A stretch of DNA of 64,000 bases from Elymus sibiricus (GCA_039707655.1 CM077674.1:242345904-242409903); one strand, 5' to 3'. Shown: positions 10,903 to 22,595, counted from the stretch's first letter. Made by a program: numbers and translations. Notes: a model not told the origin generated them from the letters alone.

Positions 10903-11877
10903 ATGTCTCAAGAAAATACAAAATTGTGCGACTTTTCCAATACTAATAATAATGATTTTAGTAGTACTCCTATTGCTCCTCCCGCCACTAGTGCGAAATC
11001 GTGTGACATTAATGCTGCTTTGCTCAATCTTGTTATGAAAGAACAATTTTCTGGTAGTCCTAATGAAGATGCTGCATCCCATCTAAATACTTTCGTTGAA
11101 CTTTGTGATATGAAAAATAAGAAAGATGTGGATAATGATATTGTTAAATTAAAATTATTTCCGTTCTCACTACGAGATCGCGCTAAAACTTGGTTTTCAT
11201 CCTTGCCAAGAAATAGTATTGATTCTTGGGATAAGTGTAAGGATGCTTTTATTACCAAGTATTTTCCTCCCGCTAAGATTATTTCTCTAAGAAATCAAAT
11301 TATGAATTTTAAGCAACTTGAGCATGAACATGTTGCACAATCTTGGGAGAGAATGAAATTAATGATAAGAAATTGCCCAACACATGGCTTAAATTTATGG
11401 ATGATCATACAAATTTTTTATGCGGGGCTAAACTTTGTTTCTAGAAATTTGCTAGACTCTGCCGCAGGTGGTACTTTTATGGAAATTACATTGGGAGAAG
11501 CTAAAAAACTTCTTGACAATATCATGAAAAATTATTCTCAATGGTACACTGAACGAACTCCAACTGGTAAGAAGGTAAATTCTGTTGAAGAAATTAATAC
11601 TTTGAGTGATAAGATGGATGCTCTTATGAAATTGGTTGCTAGTAAAAATGCTCATATTGATCCTAATGATGTGCCATTGTCAACTTTGATTAAGCAAAAT
11701 AATGATGCTATTGATGTGAATTTTGTCTCTATAAATAATTTCAACAACAATGCTTATAGGGGTAATTTCAATCCTAGACTGTTTCCTGGAAATTCCTCTA
11801 ATAATTATGGTAATCCCTATGGTAATTCTTATAATAATAATAGGATACCTACTGATCTTGAAAGTAATATTAAATAA
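10903..11877 (+). CDS. gag: Gag protein (retrotransposon gag domain), prematurely stopped
   Basis: Gag forms the virus-like particle that packages retrotransposon RNA. The frame starts at ATG 10903 ('MSQENTKLCDFSN') and runs 324 codons to a TAA at 11875. Residues about 45-200 match the Ty3/gypsy gag core: 'VKLKLFPFSLRDRAKTWF', 'SWDKCKDAFITKYFPP', 'QSWERMKLMIRNCPTHG' and 'LLDSAAGGTFMEITLGEAKK'. The C-terminal region is Asn-rich ('NFNPRLFPGNSSNNYGNPYG'). Homologous sequence continues in frame after the TAA with further stops near 11920, so the stop is probably a mutation in a longer gag-protease polyprotein. Confidence 0.85.
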   Translation: MSQENTKLCDFSNTNNNDFSSTPIAPPATSAKSCDINAALLNLVMKEQFSGSPNEDAASHLNTFVELCDMKNKKDVDNDIVKLKLFPFSLRDRAKTWFSSLPRNSIDSWDKCKDAFITKYFPPAKIISLRNQIMNFKQLEHEHVAQSWERMKLMIRNCPTHGLNLWMIIQIFYAGLNFVSRNLLDSAAGGTFMEITLGEAKKLLDNIMKNYSQWYTERTPTGKKVNSVEEINTLSDKMDALMKLVASKNAHIDPNDVPLSTLIKQNNDAIDVNFVSINNFNNNAYRGNFNPRLFPGNSSNNYGNPYGNSYNNNRIPTDLESNIK

Positions 11878-12106
11878 TTTATTAATTCGCAAAATAATTT
11901 TAATGCTATGATAGAAAAAAATTGAATAGAGTTGATGAATTAGCTATGAACAGGGATAGAATTGCTCACGATGTTGAAAATCTCAAAATTAAAAATTTTC
12001 CACCCAAGCATGATATAAATGAGTCTATTAAAGCTATCTATGTCTCCATTAATGAAAGTAAAGAAAGGACCGCTAGGTTGAGAGCTAAGTGGTAATTCTT
12101 AGAAAA

Positions 12107-12986
12107 AGCTATTCCACCCGGTTTCTATCGTAATAATGATGAAGATATTAAAATGATTGGTGTCACACCTATTGAATCTTTATTTAGTAACATAAAACTT
12201 GATGAAAAAGGGACTGAAGAAGAGTCAACTTTAGATAGAAGGAGTCCCAATTGCTTGGAGGGTGATAATCTTAATGATAAAAATAAAAAAAGTGGGTTTG
12301 GAGAGGTCAAAACTTTAAATAGTAATGCACCCACTACTTTGGATTACAAGGACTTTAATTATGATAGTTGTTCTTTAATTGAGTGCATTTCTTTGTTGCA
12401 ATCCATGATTAATTCACCAAATGCCTATGAACAAAATAAAGCTTTCACTAAACATATTGTAGAAGCTATGATGAAAGCTCATGAAGAAAAACTTGAGTTG
12501 GAAGTTTCAATTCCTAGAAAATTACAAGATGAATGGGAACCTACTATTAAAGTCAAATTAAATATTATGAATGTAATGCTCTTTGTGATCTTGGTGCTAG
12601 CGTTTCCACTATACCAAAATCTTTGTGTGATGTGCTAGGTCTCACCGATTTGGATCCTTGTTCCCTTAATTTGCATCTAGCGGATTCCACTATTAAAAAG
12701 CCATTGGGTAGAATAAATTATGTGCTTATTCTTGAAAATACAAAACTATGTGCCCATGGATTTTATTGTTCTAGATATTGAATGCAATCCTTCTTGTACT
12801 ATAATACTTGGTAGGCCTTTCCTACGAACCATAGGTGCTATAATTGATATGAAAGAAGGTAATATAAGATTTCAATTTCCATTAAAGAAAGGGATGGAAC
12901 ACTTCCCTAGAAAGAGAATGAAGCCACCTTATGAATCTATTATGAGGGCCACCTATGGAATTAATATGAAGGATGACAACACTTGA
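12107..12986 (+). pseudogene. Gag C-terminus and aspartic protease region, frameshifted
   Basis: One frame runs to 12638 with acidic spacer sequence and a 'SIPRKLQDEWEPTIKVKL' stretch of the kind that precedes the protease in these elements. After a frame change near 12570 another frame reads 'NALCDLGASVSTIPKSL' (about 12572-12625), the aspartic-protease active-site region with DLGAS, as usual for Athila-type elements. A second change leads to 'CTIILGRPFLRTIGAIID' (to 12986), the typical ILGRPFL flap region. At least two frameshifts break it. Nothing resembling RT follows. Confidence 0.8.
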
Positions 12987-14611
12987 AACTATGCATTATG
13001 CATAGCTAGGGGCATAAAACAATAGCGCTTGTTGGGAGGCAACCCAATGAATAAAATAAATTTTTTGGTTTACTTTATGTTCTTGTGTGTTTACAAAATT
13101 ATAGCATCTGTTATGATTGTGTTTTTATCTTTTAATTAGTGTTTGTGCCAAGTAATGCCTTTGGGATGATTTGGATGATAGTATAATTGATGCTGTTTGG
13201 AAAACAGAAAGTTTTGCGTCCAGTATTTGATTTTTTTATTCTGTACTGGAGCGTCAGAAAAATCTGAAATGTTTACACAATATTGGTATATGAATTGTTT
13301 ATGTTTTCCTAATTTTTCAGAATTTTTGGAGTTACAAAAGTATAGCTTCTAAATAGATCTTTACAGACTGTTCTGTTTTAGACAGATTCTATTTTTGGTG
13401 CATAGTTTGCTTATTTTGATGAATCTATGGATCGTATCGGGGGGTATGAGTCATGGAGAAGTTGGAGTACAGTAGAATTATGCCAATATTAAATATGAAT
13501 CAATTTACAACAGTACCTACAGTTTAAGATTTGCTTGTTATACTAACGGATCTCACGAGGTTTCTGTTGAGTTTTGTGTGCTGAAGTTTTCAAGTTTTGG
13601 GTGAGACTACGATGGATAAAGGAATAAGGAGCGGCAAGAGCCTAAGCTTGGGGATGCCCAAGGCACTCCAAGGTAATATTCAAGGAAGACTCAAGCATCT
13701 AGGCTTGGGGATGCCCCGGATGGCATCCCCTCTTTCGTGTACAATCTATCGGTAACTCACTTGGAGCTATATTTTTATTCATCACATGATATGTGTTTTA
13801 CTTGGAGCGTCTTGTGATATAGTTGGTTTGCTTTTGTTTGCTTTTTAGTTTGTTACAATCATCTTTGCTGAACACACCTTTTTGAGAGGGACACACATTA
13901 TTTGTGATTTGTTAGAATACTCTATGTGCTTCACTTATATCTTTTGAGCTAGGCAGTTGCTCTAGTGCTTCACTTATATCTTTTAGAGCATGGCGGTGGT
14001 TATATTTTAAAGAAATAGTTGCATTCTCATGCTTTACTTATATTTTTTTGAGATTCTAATGAATATCAATGGTAATATGCACGGGTTATGAATTTGGTCC
14101 TAATATGATAGGTATTCAAGAGGGATATAATAAAAACTTTCATGTAGATCACTGAATATGATAAGTTTGATTCCTTGCAATAGTTTTGCGATATTAAGAT
14201 GGTAATATGTGGGAGGTGCTAGTAGATAATTGTGGTTTAGTAAGAATATTGGTGTTAAGGTTTGTGATTCCCGAAGCATGCACGTATGATATGTCGTTAT
14301 GCTAAGAAGTTGGAGCATGATTTATTCTTGATTGTCTACCTTATGAGTGGCGATCGGGGACGAACGATGGTCTTTTCCTACCAATCTATCCCCCTAGGGG
14401 CTTGCATAGTAGTACTTTGCTTCGAGGGCTAATAAACTTTCTCAATAAGTATGTGAGTTCTTTATGACTAATGTGAGTACATGGATTATACGCACTCTCA
14501 CCTTTCCGCAATTTGCTAGCCTCTTCGGAACCATGCATTGCCCTTTCTCACATCGAGAGTTGGTGCAAACTTCGCTGGTGCATCCAAACCCCGTGACATG
14601 ATACGCTCTAT
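12987..14611 (+). other. Non-coding 3' internal region of the Sabrina-like element
   Basis: There are no coding domains over 1.6 kb. It contains the conserved block at about 13019-13045 shared with the element at 25660 and purine-rich motifs GCTTGGGGATGCC at about 13648 and 13703. It ends at the CACTA insertion at 14612. Confidence 0.75.
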
Positions 14612-15240
14612 CACTAGTACAGTGAGCTGCTATACAAACGGTTTTTACCCCCTTTCAGCGATGAAGTTTTAAACCATCGCCTTGCCTGTGTGTGCGATAG
14701 GGGGGGTGTCCTTTCCACACGACCCAGAAACCGTCCGCGATAGGGCCTCTGGTCACACACGCGGGGCAAAAAGAGCTCGTGTGCGATCGGGTGAGCCATC
14801 ACAGACAACTATATTGGCCCAATCGTTTCCGATCGTATGTACATCCCACACAGTGAATCCAAGATAAACGTTTCCGTTCGTATATACATCCCACACAGTG
14901 AATCCCAGACCAATGTTTCCGTTCGTATATACAAAGCACACAGTTTTCCGCATCACATCATCTGTGATAGCGTTGCCATTGCAGATGATAGTAATAATTT
15001 TATCGTTTGTGTTATTGAATGCATCACGCACGGTGTCTAGAAGAAACTGTGTGGCATAGGCTGTCCATCACACACACTTTTTATGTGGAAAACATTTGTG
15101 CAAGGTGGCCTAACGCAAACAGTTGTCCAGAGGAAGTCGTGTGTGATTGTGCATTGATCCAACACATTTACTTCCTATAAACTGTGTGGGTTGTCTGAGA
15201 TCATCGCCCACGGTGTTCTCTCAATAACCGTTTGCACTAG
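14612..15240. repeat. CACTA terminus and subterminal repeats
   Basis: After the CACTAGTACAG terminus come repeated 10-20 bp motifs in both orientations. At 14821-14950 a unit of about 45 bp with the core GTATATACATCCCACACAGT occurs three times, the last diverged. CACTA subterminal repeats are known as binding sites for the element's own TNPA-type protein. Confidence 0.75.
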
Positions 15241-15492
15241 AAAAACCCAATAAGCAGACTAATTGGCTTATTATTATTAATCCATTTAGCAATCAAATTT
15301 ACATTTCATAATAAACACACAATATATTTCATTTTCGTATTACGGAACCAGGATTTCATAATTGTAATACATCAGATACAACATCATATAGCTTCAGCAC
15401 TCCCTCACACCATATAGGCATATAGCTACCTACCCCATTACACAACAGCACCAAGTTTCACATGCAACATCTAAAACCTTTGGAAATTAGCA

Positions 15493-16399
15493 TCATAGAC
15501 GGTAGATAGACAGATGAATCTCATTTGGAAAACTGCTGAAGCGGAAGGCGAATATTGAGCCTTCAATGATGTTGAATGTCCTTGCAACTTTAGGCCAGTG
15601 CCTGTGGATGATTGACCGCCCATCCTTCGTCCTCTTGAGGAAGACTTCAATATTGTACCGTGCGTGTTGTATGAACACCTTCCTCGCCTCTTGACCATAC
15701 AGGTGGTTTGAGAGGTAATCATCTGTGAACTGCTTTGGAAAGGCCTAAAAACAAAGATATGCATAAATATCTTCTCTGAATTTTGAAATGGCGCAAAGGA
15801 ATAAAAAAACAAGGTACTCCCTCCGGTCCTTTTTACTCCGCGCATTAGATTTGTATCAAGTCAAACTTTGTGAAGTTTCACCAAATTTATTTTAAAAAAT
15901 ATCAACATCCACGATACCAAATATGTAAAATATAAAATTGTATTTCATAATGCATCTAAAAATAATGATTTTGCAGTTTGAATATTGATACTTTTTTCTA
16001 TAACTTTGGTCAAAGTAGAGATACTTTGACTTTGGACAAAACTTATATGCAGACTAAAAAGGACCGGAGGGAGTATAAGAGTTAGTACCATCCTGTAGTT
16101 CACTGATGTCTTCTTCATTGTGCAGACAAAGATCTTGTTGTTTTTCGTCGCTAGTTTCTTTATCCTCACAATCTTTCTGAGTTTCTTGACTTGACTGATA
16201 TTCATGGACATCGCATTTCCCCATATGCAAAATGGGTCGAACAGTGGGTCAAAACCTCTGACAGCAGGACCTACATATGCAAGACCAAATTGTTAAAAAC
16301 CTAAATACTGGAATGGTTCCTGCAATTGAACAATAATGTGCTATTAGACAAAGGACCATGCATGTGCGAACCTCGATGGTAAACCTCAGTGCCTCCCAT
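15493..16399 (-). CDS. B3-like DNA-binding-domain protein, three exons, apparently intact
   Basis: Minus-strand exons are 16399-16372, 16270-16089 and 15744-15493, with GT/AG at every junction. Phases join without a stop: 28 + 182 + 252 nt = 153 codons plus TAG. The start reads 'MGGTEVYHR'; exon 2 has a basic stretch 'QVKKLRKIVRIKKLATKNNK'. Exon 3 has the B3-like pattern 'AFPKQFTDDYLSNHL', 'IEVFLKRTKDGR', 'HWPKVARTFNIIEGSIFAFR'. B3 domains are plant DNA-binding folds; nuclear action is an inference. The second intron contains a Stowaway MITE. Such genes recur in Triticeae CACTA elements as far as I remember, so it may be transposon-encoded rather than captured. It is the only undamaged gene of the element. 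Confidence 0.75.
15817..16073. mobile_element. Stowaway MITE with TA target duplication
   Basis: This 257-bp element has terminal inverted repeats CTCCCTCCGGTCCTTTTT and its complement, flanked by TA at 15815-15816 and 16074-16075. These are the hallmarks of Tc1/mariner-derived Stowaway MITEs in grasses. It lies within the second intron of the B3-like gene and does not disturb the exons. Confidence 0.95.
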
Positions 16400-16549
16400 T
16401 GTTTCCCTAAAACACATATAAGGTAGTTATTGATCAGGTTAAGTGAGGGTTGGCATACTATCAGTAAAATATGTTGATGAAAAATAAACACATTGCAGAT
16501 TCAGCAGATTAATTCGAGCCACATGGAAAAGCCATTTATCCAAACCAAG

Positions 16550-17000
16550 CATGCTTAAGAACTAGGAAATATAGCAATTGTATATGTTTCTCTTGTATTT
16601 AGTACAGCCGAATTCGATTTATTTCTCACATTCATAACAATACAAAATTGTACCCACGACAATTAAACATCGCATTGCAGAATTGAACCAAACAGTTAAC
16701 TAAGCACCACAACAAATGAACCAAACAGTTAACTGAGCACCACATTGCACAAGAGAACATACTACAAGATCAGACAGTTAACCAAACCTAGTATGCTTAA
16801 CAACTTGGAAATATAGCAATTGTATTTGTATCTCATGTATTTTGTACAGCCAAATTCAATTATTTCTCACATGCAAGAGAATACAAAATTGCACCCATAA
16901 GAATTGTGCATCACATTGCAGAATTGAACTAAACAGTTAACTGAACATGACAAAAAAAACCAAACAGTTAACTCAGCAGCACATTGCATAATATATAGAA
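16550..17000. repeat. Imperfect direct duplication, about 240 bp
   Basis: Two diverged copies, about 16550-16745 and 16790-17000, share segments such as GAAATATAGCAATTGTAT and TTGCAGAATTGAAC.AAACAG. It is non-coding and lies between the B3-like gene and the next cargo gene. Confidence 0.7.
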
Positions 17001-17166
17001 CATATATACTAGAGGATCAGATTGCATAGTAAGAGTACATAGGACAATTCACTAGAATTTGTAAAGGAAAGGCAGGAGCAGCACATGCAATAGGTAAATT
17101 GAACATGCTTAACCGGCGTAGCTAGCTAGCTGAACATAGGTCGTTGTAGTGAGCTAAGATGACAAG

Positions 17167-17602
17167 CTACTCCTCATCGTCAGAGATATCGATGACGATG
17201 GGCTCCTTAGACTTGGAAGAGCGCGAGGCCTCCACATCATGGGTGCCCTCCTCGTAGTGGTGAGTCATCTGAGCCGCTCCGGGCACCAACCTGCTGGCTC
17301 TGGAGTTGAGGTAAGCACGGGCATGCTGAGAAAACACCTCGTAGTCTTCGTCGAAGGCACCGACGGTGACCTCGAGAAAACGCCACGAACTATCATTTAA
17401 AGCAGCCAACCGCGTGGCACCATCCACACGCGAGGCGTCGACAGTGGCCTCGACGGCGAGGTGCTCCTCCAAGATCTGGGGGTCGGCACGCTTGGCAGCC
17501 ATCGCGACCTCATCCGCACGTGCGGCCCCGATTTGCTTCTCCGCTGTCAGATGCTCCTTGAGCTCCTGGCTATACTACGTGCACCATGGCTTAGGGCAGC
17601 GC
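17167..17602 (-). pseudogene. CACTA cargo gene with acidic C-terminus, in-frame stop
   Basis: Minus-strand frame of unknown function. It reads 'YSQELKEHLTAEKQIGAARA', a helical, charged stretch, then 'LEVTVGAFDEDYEVFSQHAR' and ends in the acidic tail 'EPIVIDISDDEE' (stop at 17167). The ORF from 17502 is open, but homologous-looking sequence extends upstream across a TAG at 17577-17575. A CAG-to-TAG change would explain that stop. The upstream exon limit is not clear. I do not recognise the family; the helix and acidic tail give no specific function. Confidence 0.55.
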
Positions 17603-18128
17603 TTATTTTAGGATGGGTCGGTGATTTGGGTGGAAGGTGTCGCGCCGGCGGTCGGAGCATGTGGGATGTAGAAGGAGGTGGAGGACGGGGGTGAGGTGTG
17701 GATTACCTGACTAGATCGACGAGGCCGAGCAGCAGGAAGGAGCGTCACCGGCGAGGCGGCGGCGCTGCAAGCAAGCAGTGAAGGTTTGAACTTGGAATGG
17801 AAGGTGGAAACAGGGGAAATGTGGCTTTTGGTAAGGAGGAGGGGGGCATGGGAGGTAGATATTTCCGCGGATGCCGAAAATTTTCGCTCCGTGCAGCGAA
17901 AAACTGGCGTGCGAAGTGTGATCAGACACGGTCCCTTATTCAGCACTGTGTACGATATCTGAACATCACAAACGATTCATATGGCTTACCCCGTGTGTGA
18001 TGAGTTTGAACGTGCAAATTTTGGTTCGAATTTCCCTGGTTACAGTGGTCATCCACGTCATTGCATAATTTGGGTACACAAAAGAGCCTACAGCACACCC
18101 ACACTTCTTAATCGAGCAAGTTCAGCAA
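17603..18128. other. Spacer with terminal-motif cluster
   Basis: GC-rich sequence at about 17600-17800 could be leader sequence of the neighbouring minus-strand genes. At 17930-18005 the motifs TGTGATCAGACACGG, ACAAACGATT and GTGTGTGATGA resemble the CACTA subterminal repeats. No gene is supported; frames of 72-112 codons on both strands are shadows. Confidence 0.45.
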
Positions 18129-18800
18129 TTAAACAGAGCTAGCTGACCTAAACATTATTCTAACAAAAGACCGGTGCTCTAAACAAAGACTACTACTCCG
18201 CCTGATCTCCGCCGCCTCCTCCATGTCCAGCTCGCACCCGACAATCTCCTGGGGAAGGGGCTCCATGGCATCCATCGCACCATACTCGGCAAGCATCTCG
18301 CCATCCGCGTCCGCCATCTCTTTGGAAAAGGCCGCCACGAGCTGGGCGTGGGCGGCCGCGGTCTAGGCTTGGACGGGCTCCATCGCGGCAATGTATGCCG
18401 CGAATGAACGGACGGCTGCTCGAACGCTCTCGGCGATTGCCAACTCTTCGGCCGTGGGTTGCTGACCGTTGTCGGAGAAGCTTTGTGTGATTTGTGCGGT
18501 GACCGCTAGGAGCTGGGTGTGGGCGACCTCGACATGGGCGCGAGCGGCCTCCATCAGGGCTAAGGCGGCCGCCGCGGAACGGACAGCTGCTGTCCCGCTC
18601 TCGCCATTTGCTATCCCCGTCGCAGATGTTGCTGCCGCCATCTCAGCTGCAATAGCGGCCGTTTCGGCTGCCGCAGCCGCCCGGTCGCTGATTGCAGCCG
18701 CGCTCACGCAGGTTGTGAGCATGCTCATGGAGGCTGCGGACGCGCTCTCGCCGGAGTGGGCCGCCAAAGTTGCCCTCACGACGCGGGTCCACGTCCCCAT
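18129..18800 (-). pseudogene. Ala-rich CACTA cargo gene with in-frame TAG
   Basis: Minus strand, ATG at 18800 ('MGTWTRVVRATLAAHSGE'), stop at 18129. The product is dominated by Ala-rich helical sequence ('AEMAAATSATGIANGESGTA'), then 'SFSDNGQQPTAEELAIAESV' and an acidic segment 'LPQEIVGCELDMEEAAEIRR'. A TAG at 18365-18363 interrupts the frame, but the same frame continues to the natural-looking end, so one nonsense change splits an otherwise open gene of about 223 codons. Function unknown; low complexity prevents assignment. GC content is much higher than in the surrounding repeats. Confidence 0.55.
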
Positions 18801-19077
18801 CTTTGACCGACGACGATTGAACAGTGAAATGATATTTGGGGGGCTAGTTTGCTTGACGCGCCGGCTGTGGACTGTAGTCGATGAACCTTCTCGCGTAAGC
18901 CATATATGACGGTGCACCAAAATATTTTGTACTGCATCTCACACGGTTGGTGATAATAAACTGTGTGTGATGTACTTCATTTTTCGTCTTGATTTTAAAT
19001 ACGGAATGGGGTCATAGCAGCAAAGGACGGTGTTTGAATTGTTAGAACATTTGTCTGTAGTGAACATAAAACTATAC

Positions 19078-20925
19078 GAGTGTCGTGTTAAAATTTGGAA
19101 TTATTCAGGGTTCGTTTGGACATTTTTATACATTAACTGAGTTTTCTAGGCATTTTATGTGCATAATTCAAATTTGAACTACAGGCACATGCTCCGGTGC
19201 ACCAAAATGGGTTGAAAAATCATATGTGTGTCCTTGGGTGCATGCTTAGGTCCCATGCAAGAAATGGGAATGAATTTCAAACATCTCGGCATCGTGGCTC
19301 GGCCGCAAACGCTGAGATACTTGGTTTTGAAATTCTAGTAAATCCAAAACTTGTCTGAAATTCATGAAACTTGGCATGCTATCATGGAATGGCACCAACA
19401 TGCTATGGTAAAAATTTTGACCCATTTGGGGCAGGTTTTGGTATAAGCTTCTCACAAACCAGAGCTTCTCACAAGAAGCCTCATGGTTCCGGTAGGGAAC
19501 GTGTCACCTTTGTGGACGAAACAACATTCGTTGCCTCTTCTTGCCTTGATTTCTTTTCTAGAGGTAACATAGACCAATAGGAGTGTCGTGTTAAATTTTG
19601 GAATTATTCGGGGTTCATTTGGACATTTTTATACATTAACTGAGTATTCTAGGCATTTTATGTGCATAATTCAAATTTGAACTATAGGCACATGCTTCGG
19701 TGCACCGAAATGGGTTGAAAAATCATATATGTGTCCTTGGGTGTAGGCTTAGGTCCCATGCAAGAAATGGGAATGAATTTCAGACACCTCGGCATCGTGG
19801 CTCCACCGCAAACGTTGAGATACTTGGTTTTGAAATTCTAGTAAATCCAAAACTCATCAGAAATTCATGAAACTTGGCATGCTATCATGGAATGGCACCA
19901 ACATGTTGTGGTAAAAAATTGTCCCATTTGGGGCAGGTTTTGGCATAACCTTCTCACAAACCAGAGCTTCTCACAAGAAGCCTCATGGTTCCGGTGGGGA
20001 ACGTGTCACCTTTGTGGACGAAACGACATTCGTTGCCTCTTCTTGCCTTTTTTTTTCTAGAGGCAACATAGACCAACAGGAGTGTCATGTTAAAATTTGG
20101 AATTATTTGGGGTTCGATTGGACATTTTTATACATTAACTGAGTTTTCTAGGCATTTTATGTGCATAATTCAAATTTGAACTACATGCACATGCTCCGGT
20201 GCACCAAAATGGGTTGAAAAATCATATGTGTGTCCTTGGGTGCATGCTTAGGTCCCATGCAAGAAATGGGAATGAATATCAAACACCTCGGCATCGTGGC
20301 TCGGCTGCAAATGCTGAGATACTTGGTTTTGAAATTCTAGTAAATCCAAAACTCGTCTGAAATTCATGAAACTTGGCATGCTATCATGGAATGGCACCAA
20401 CATGCTGTGGTAAAATTTTTGTCCCATTTGGGGCAGGTTTTGGTATAAGCTTCTCACAAACCAGAGCTTCTCACAAGAAGCCTCATGGTTCCGGTAGGGA
20501 ACGTGTCACCATTGTGGACGAAACGACATTTGTTGCCTCTTCTTGTCTTGATTTTTTTCTAGAGGTAACATAGACCAATAGGAGTGTCGTGTTAAATTTT
20601 GGAATCATTCGTGGTTCGTTTGGACATTTTTATACTTTAACTGAGTTTTCTAGGCATTTTATGTGCATAATTCAAATTTGAACTGCCTGCACATGCTCCT
20701 GTGCACCAAAATGGGTTGAAAAATCATATATGTGTCCTTGGTTGCATGTTTAGGTCCAATGCAATAAATGGGAATGAATTTCAAACACCTACGCTCTTCG
20801 TGGCTCGGCCGCAAACTTTAGAACTTGGTTTTGAAATTCTAGTAAATCCAAAACTCGTCTGAAATTCATGAGACTTGGCATGGTGTCATGGAATGGCACC
20901 AACATGATGTGGTAAAAAATTTGTC
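19078..20925. repeat. Tandem array, about 500-bp unit, 3.7 copies
   Basis: Units start at 19078, 19581, 20080 and 20582 with GAGTGTC.TGTTAAA.TTTG; the last unit is partial. Lengths are 503, 499 and 502 bp. Each unit contains conserved segments such as GGTTCCGGT.GGGAACGTGTC and CATGGAATGGCACCAACATG. Small frames of 66-69 codons recur in each unit but carry no family signal and are not conserved in all copies. The array is internal to the CACTA element. Confidence 0.95.
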
Positions 20926-21411
20926 GAATATGAGAGAAGGCGCACACATTAACAACCAACAAATAGCTGTCATGTTATCATCACAAACGGTTGTAGAGTA
21001 TTATTTCAATCGTGGGCGTTCTACTGACCATTTACGTGCCGCCACGCGTCCCACTTTTTTAATGGCAAGGAGCTGCCGTCCGGGCAACTGTTTGAGTAGA
21101 CGGGAGACGTGTGAGCGAAGTCCACGGCGCAGGCTGACCGGGAGGCGTGCGACCAGCCCTGTGCTGCGCAGGCTGACCGGGAGGCGTGTGACCAGTCCTT
21201 CGCTACGCAGGCTCACCGGGAAGCGTGCGAGAAGTACGCTGCGCAGGCTCACCGGGAAGCAAGCCCTTTGACCTCCATCGCTGCCCGCCTCGCTCTCAAC
21301 TTCTCCATTAATGGCACCCGAGCCGCTCTTTAATAGGCGGCCTTACTGATCTCTCTTCGCCTCCCATTCCCCTCTCGCCCGAATCCTATCTTCCAGAGCT
21401 CCACCTACTCC

Positions 21412-22019
21412 ATGGTGCACAAGGATCATCTGCCACTAGTCTTCCGGTTTGGTGAAGTCGACTCCGAGCCGGAGGAGATAGAAAATAAGGAGGAATGGGA
21501 CCTCAGGCACATGGCCCTAAAGGAGCTGGCCACGACGGATGCTGCCCCGCGCCCGTCCCAGCTCCCATCCCCGCGCCCGTGCCAGCGACCATCCCCGTGG
21601 CATTGAAGGGCTGGTCGCCGAGCAGCATCGCAGAGCTGGAAGCCGCGGGCGTCAGCGAGATCCCTACGGACCCACGCGAGCTCATGTACGTACCAGCGCT
21701 AGCGCCCCCGCTTGTGCTCGTGCGCGCCCCAGCACCCACCGCGTCACAGGTCCCCGTGCGCTTTCCTGCACCAGCCAAGCCCGTGCCCGTGCGCGCGCCT
21801 GCACCCGCCGTGCCTCCCTCAGCGTCATGGGACGCCGCCGTCGACCGCTACCTCGTAGCGCCGCGAGTCATCGTCCCCCCGCGCCCCGCCCGTCGATCGT
21901 GCGATGAACGGCTCTTGGATTTGGAAGTCAATAACATTCTAGGATGGCTTGAAGACTTGAACAACGGCGTCCTAGATGACGACAACACCGGCGCAGCACG
22001 CCGCCACCACTGCAATTAG
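21412..22019 (+). pseudogene. Pro-rich CACTA cargo gene with frameshift
   Basis: It starts at ATG 21412 ('MVHKDHLPLVFRFGEVDSEP'), acidic at first, and runs to about 21540. There the reading must move to the next frame to continue as a Pro/Ala-rich segment of PAPVP-type repeats, then 'LKGWSPSSIAELEAAGVSEI', 'DAAVDRYLVAPRVIVPPRPA' and 'LEVNNILGWLEDLNNGVLDD' to the stop at 22017-22019. A one-base loss in the C-rich run near 21541-21550 explains the break. About 200 codons in all. Upstream GC-rich repeats at 21110-21260 (GCGCAGGCTGACCGGGAGGC) may belong to its promoter or leader. Function unknown. Confidence 0.55.
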
Positions 22020-22196
22020 TTTTTTTTGTTTAATATTGTATCCCGATCATATGAATGTAAAACCACAATGTCACTGAATGAAATCTATGGTTTTGATCAA
22101 CTTAGCGTTTTTTCTCTGAATGTACAGACTTACCAAACTAAAAAAAAACATCAATGTCTTTCTCTGAATAAAACACTCATCGCAAGAGTTTCAGAC

Positions 22197-22595
22197 TGAA
22201 CACCCATATGCAAAGCGAGAGCTGGGTTCCTTCACAGCTAAGCCAAGGGAAAAATGTGGCACGCAGGTTTTTGTTCATCTCTTCATCGCAAACGTTTCAG
22301 ACTGAACACCCGTATGCAAAGCGAGAGCTGGGTTCCTTCGCAGCTAAGCCAAGGGAAAATGTGGCGCGCAGGTTTTGTGCATCTCTTCATCGCAAACGAT
22401 TTTGCATGATGACCCATGTGCAACGACGTACAAACAATGTGGTAAGATTTGCATCTGTCATATTGGGTATAATTGCCATTTGTCAAAGTGGAAAAATTGG
22501 CATTTGTCAATCTAGTAACATTGCCATTTGTCAATCTAGTAACATTGCCATTTGTCAACCTAATAACACTGCCATTTGTGATCCTCAGAAAAAAA
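22197..22595. repeat. Two short tandem arrays downstream of the Pro-rich gene
   Basis: A 105-bp unit containing GCAAAGCGAGAGCTGGGTTC is repeated at 22198 and 22303. Next, a 24-bp unit with ATTGCCATTTGTCAATCTAG occurs about five times from 22472 to 22590. Both are non-coding; the frames through them are periodic artefacts. Confidence 0.85.

Larger units (their letters stand above)
9143..14611 (+). mobile_element. Sabrina-like gypsy element, 5' part: LTR, PBS, gag and protease, no polymerase
   Basis: The order is 5' LTR 9143-10696, tRNA-Asp-type PBS 10708, gag from 10903, an aspartic-protease-like stretch to 12986, then 1.6 kb of non-coding sequence until a CACTA element enters at 14612. No reverse transcriptase, RNase H or integrase lies between 12986 and 14611. 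The protease frame closes and is followed by the 'CGCTTGTTGGGAGGCAACCC' block also present in the element at 25660 (near 28388). The copy therefore looks like a gag-PR-only derivative depending on pol in trans. The 3' LTR is outside the window. Confidence 0.85.

Noticed and set aside
19371..20573. Recurring 66-69 codon frames in the 500-bp repeats
   Set aside because: Lengths vary, start and stop are not kept in all units, and no family signal is seen.
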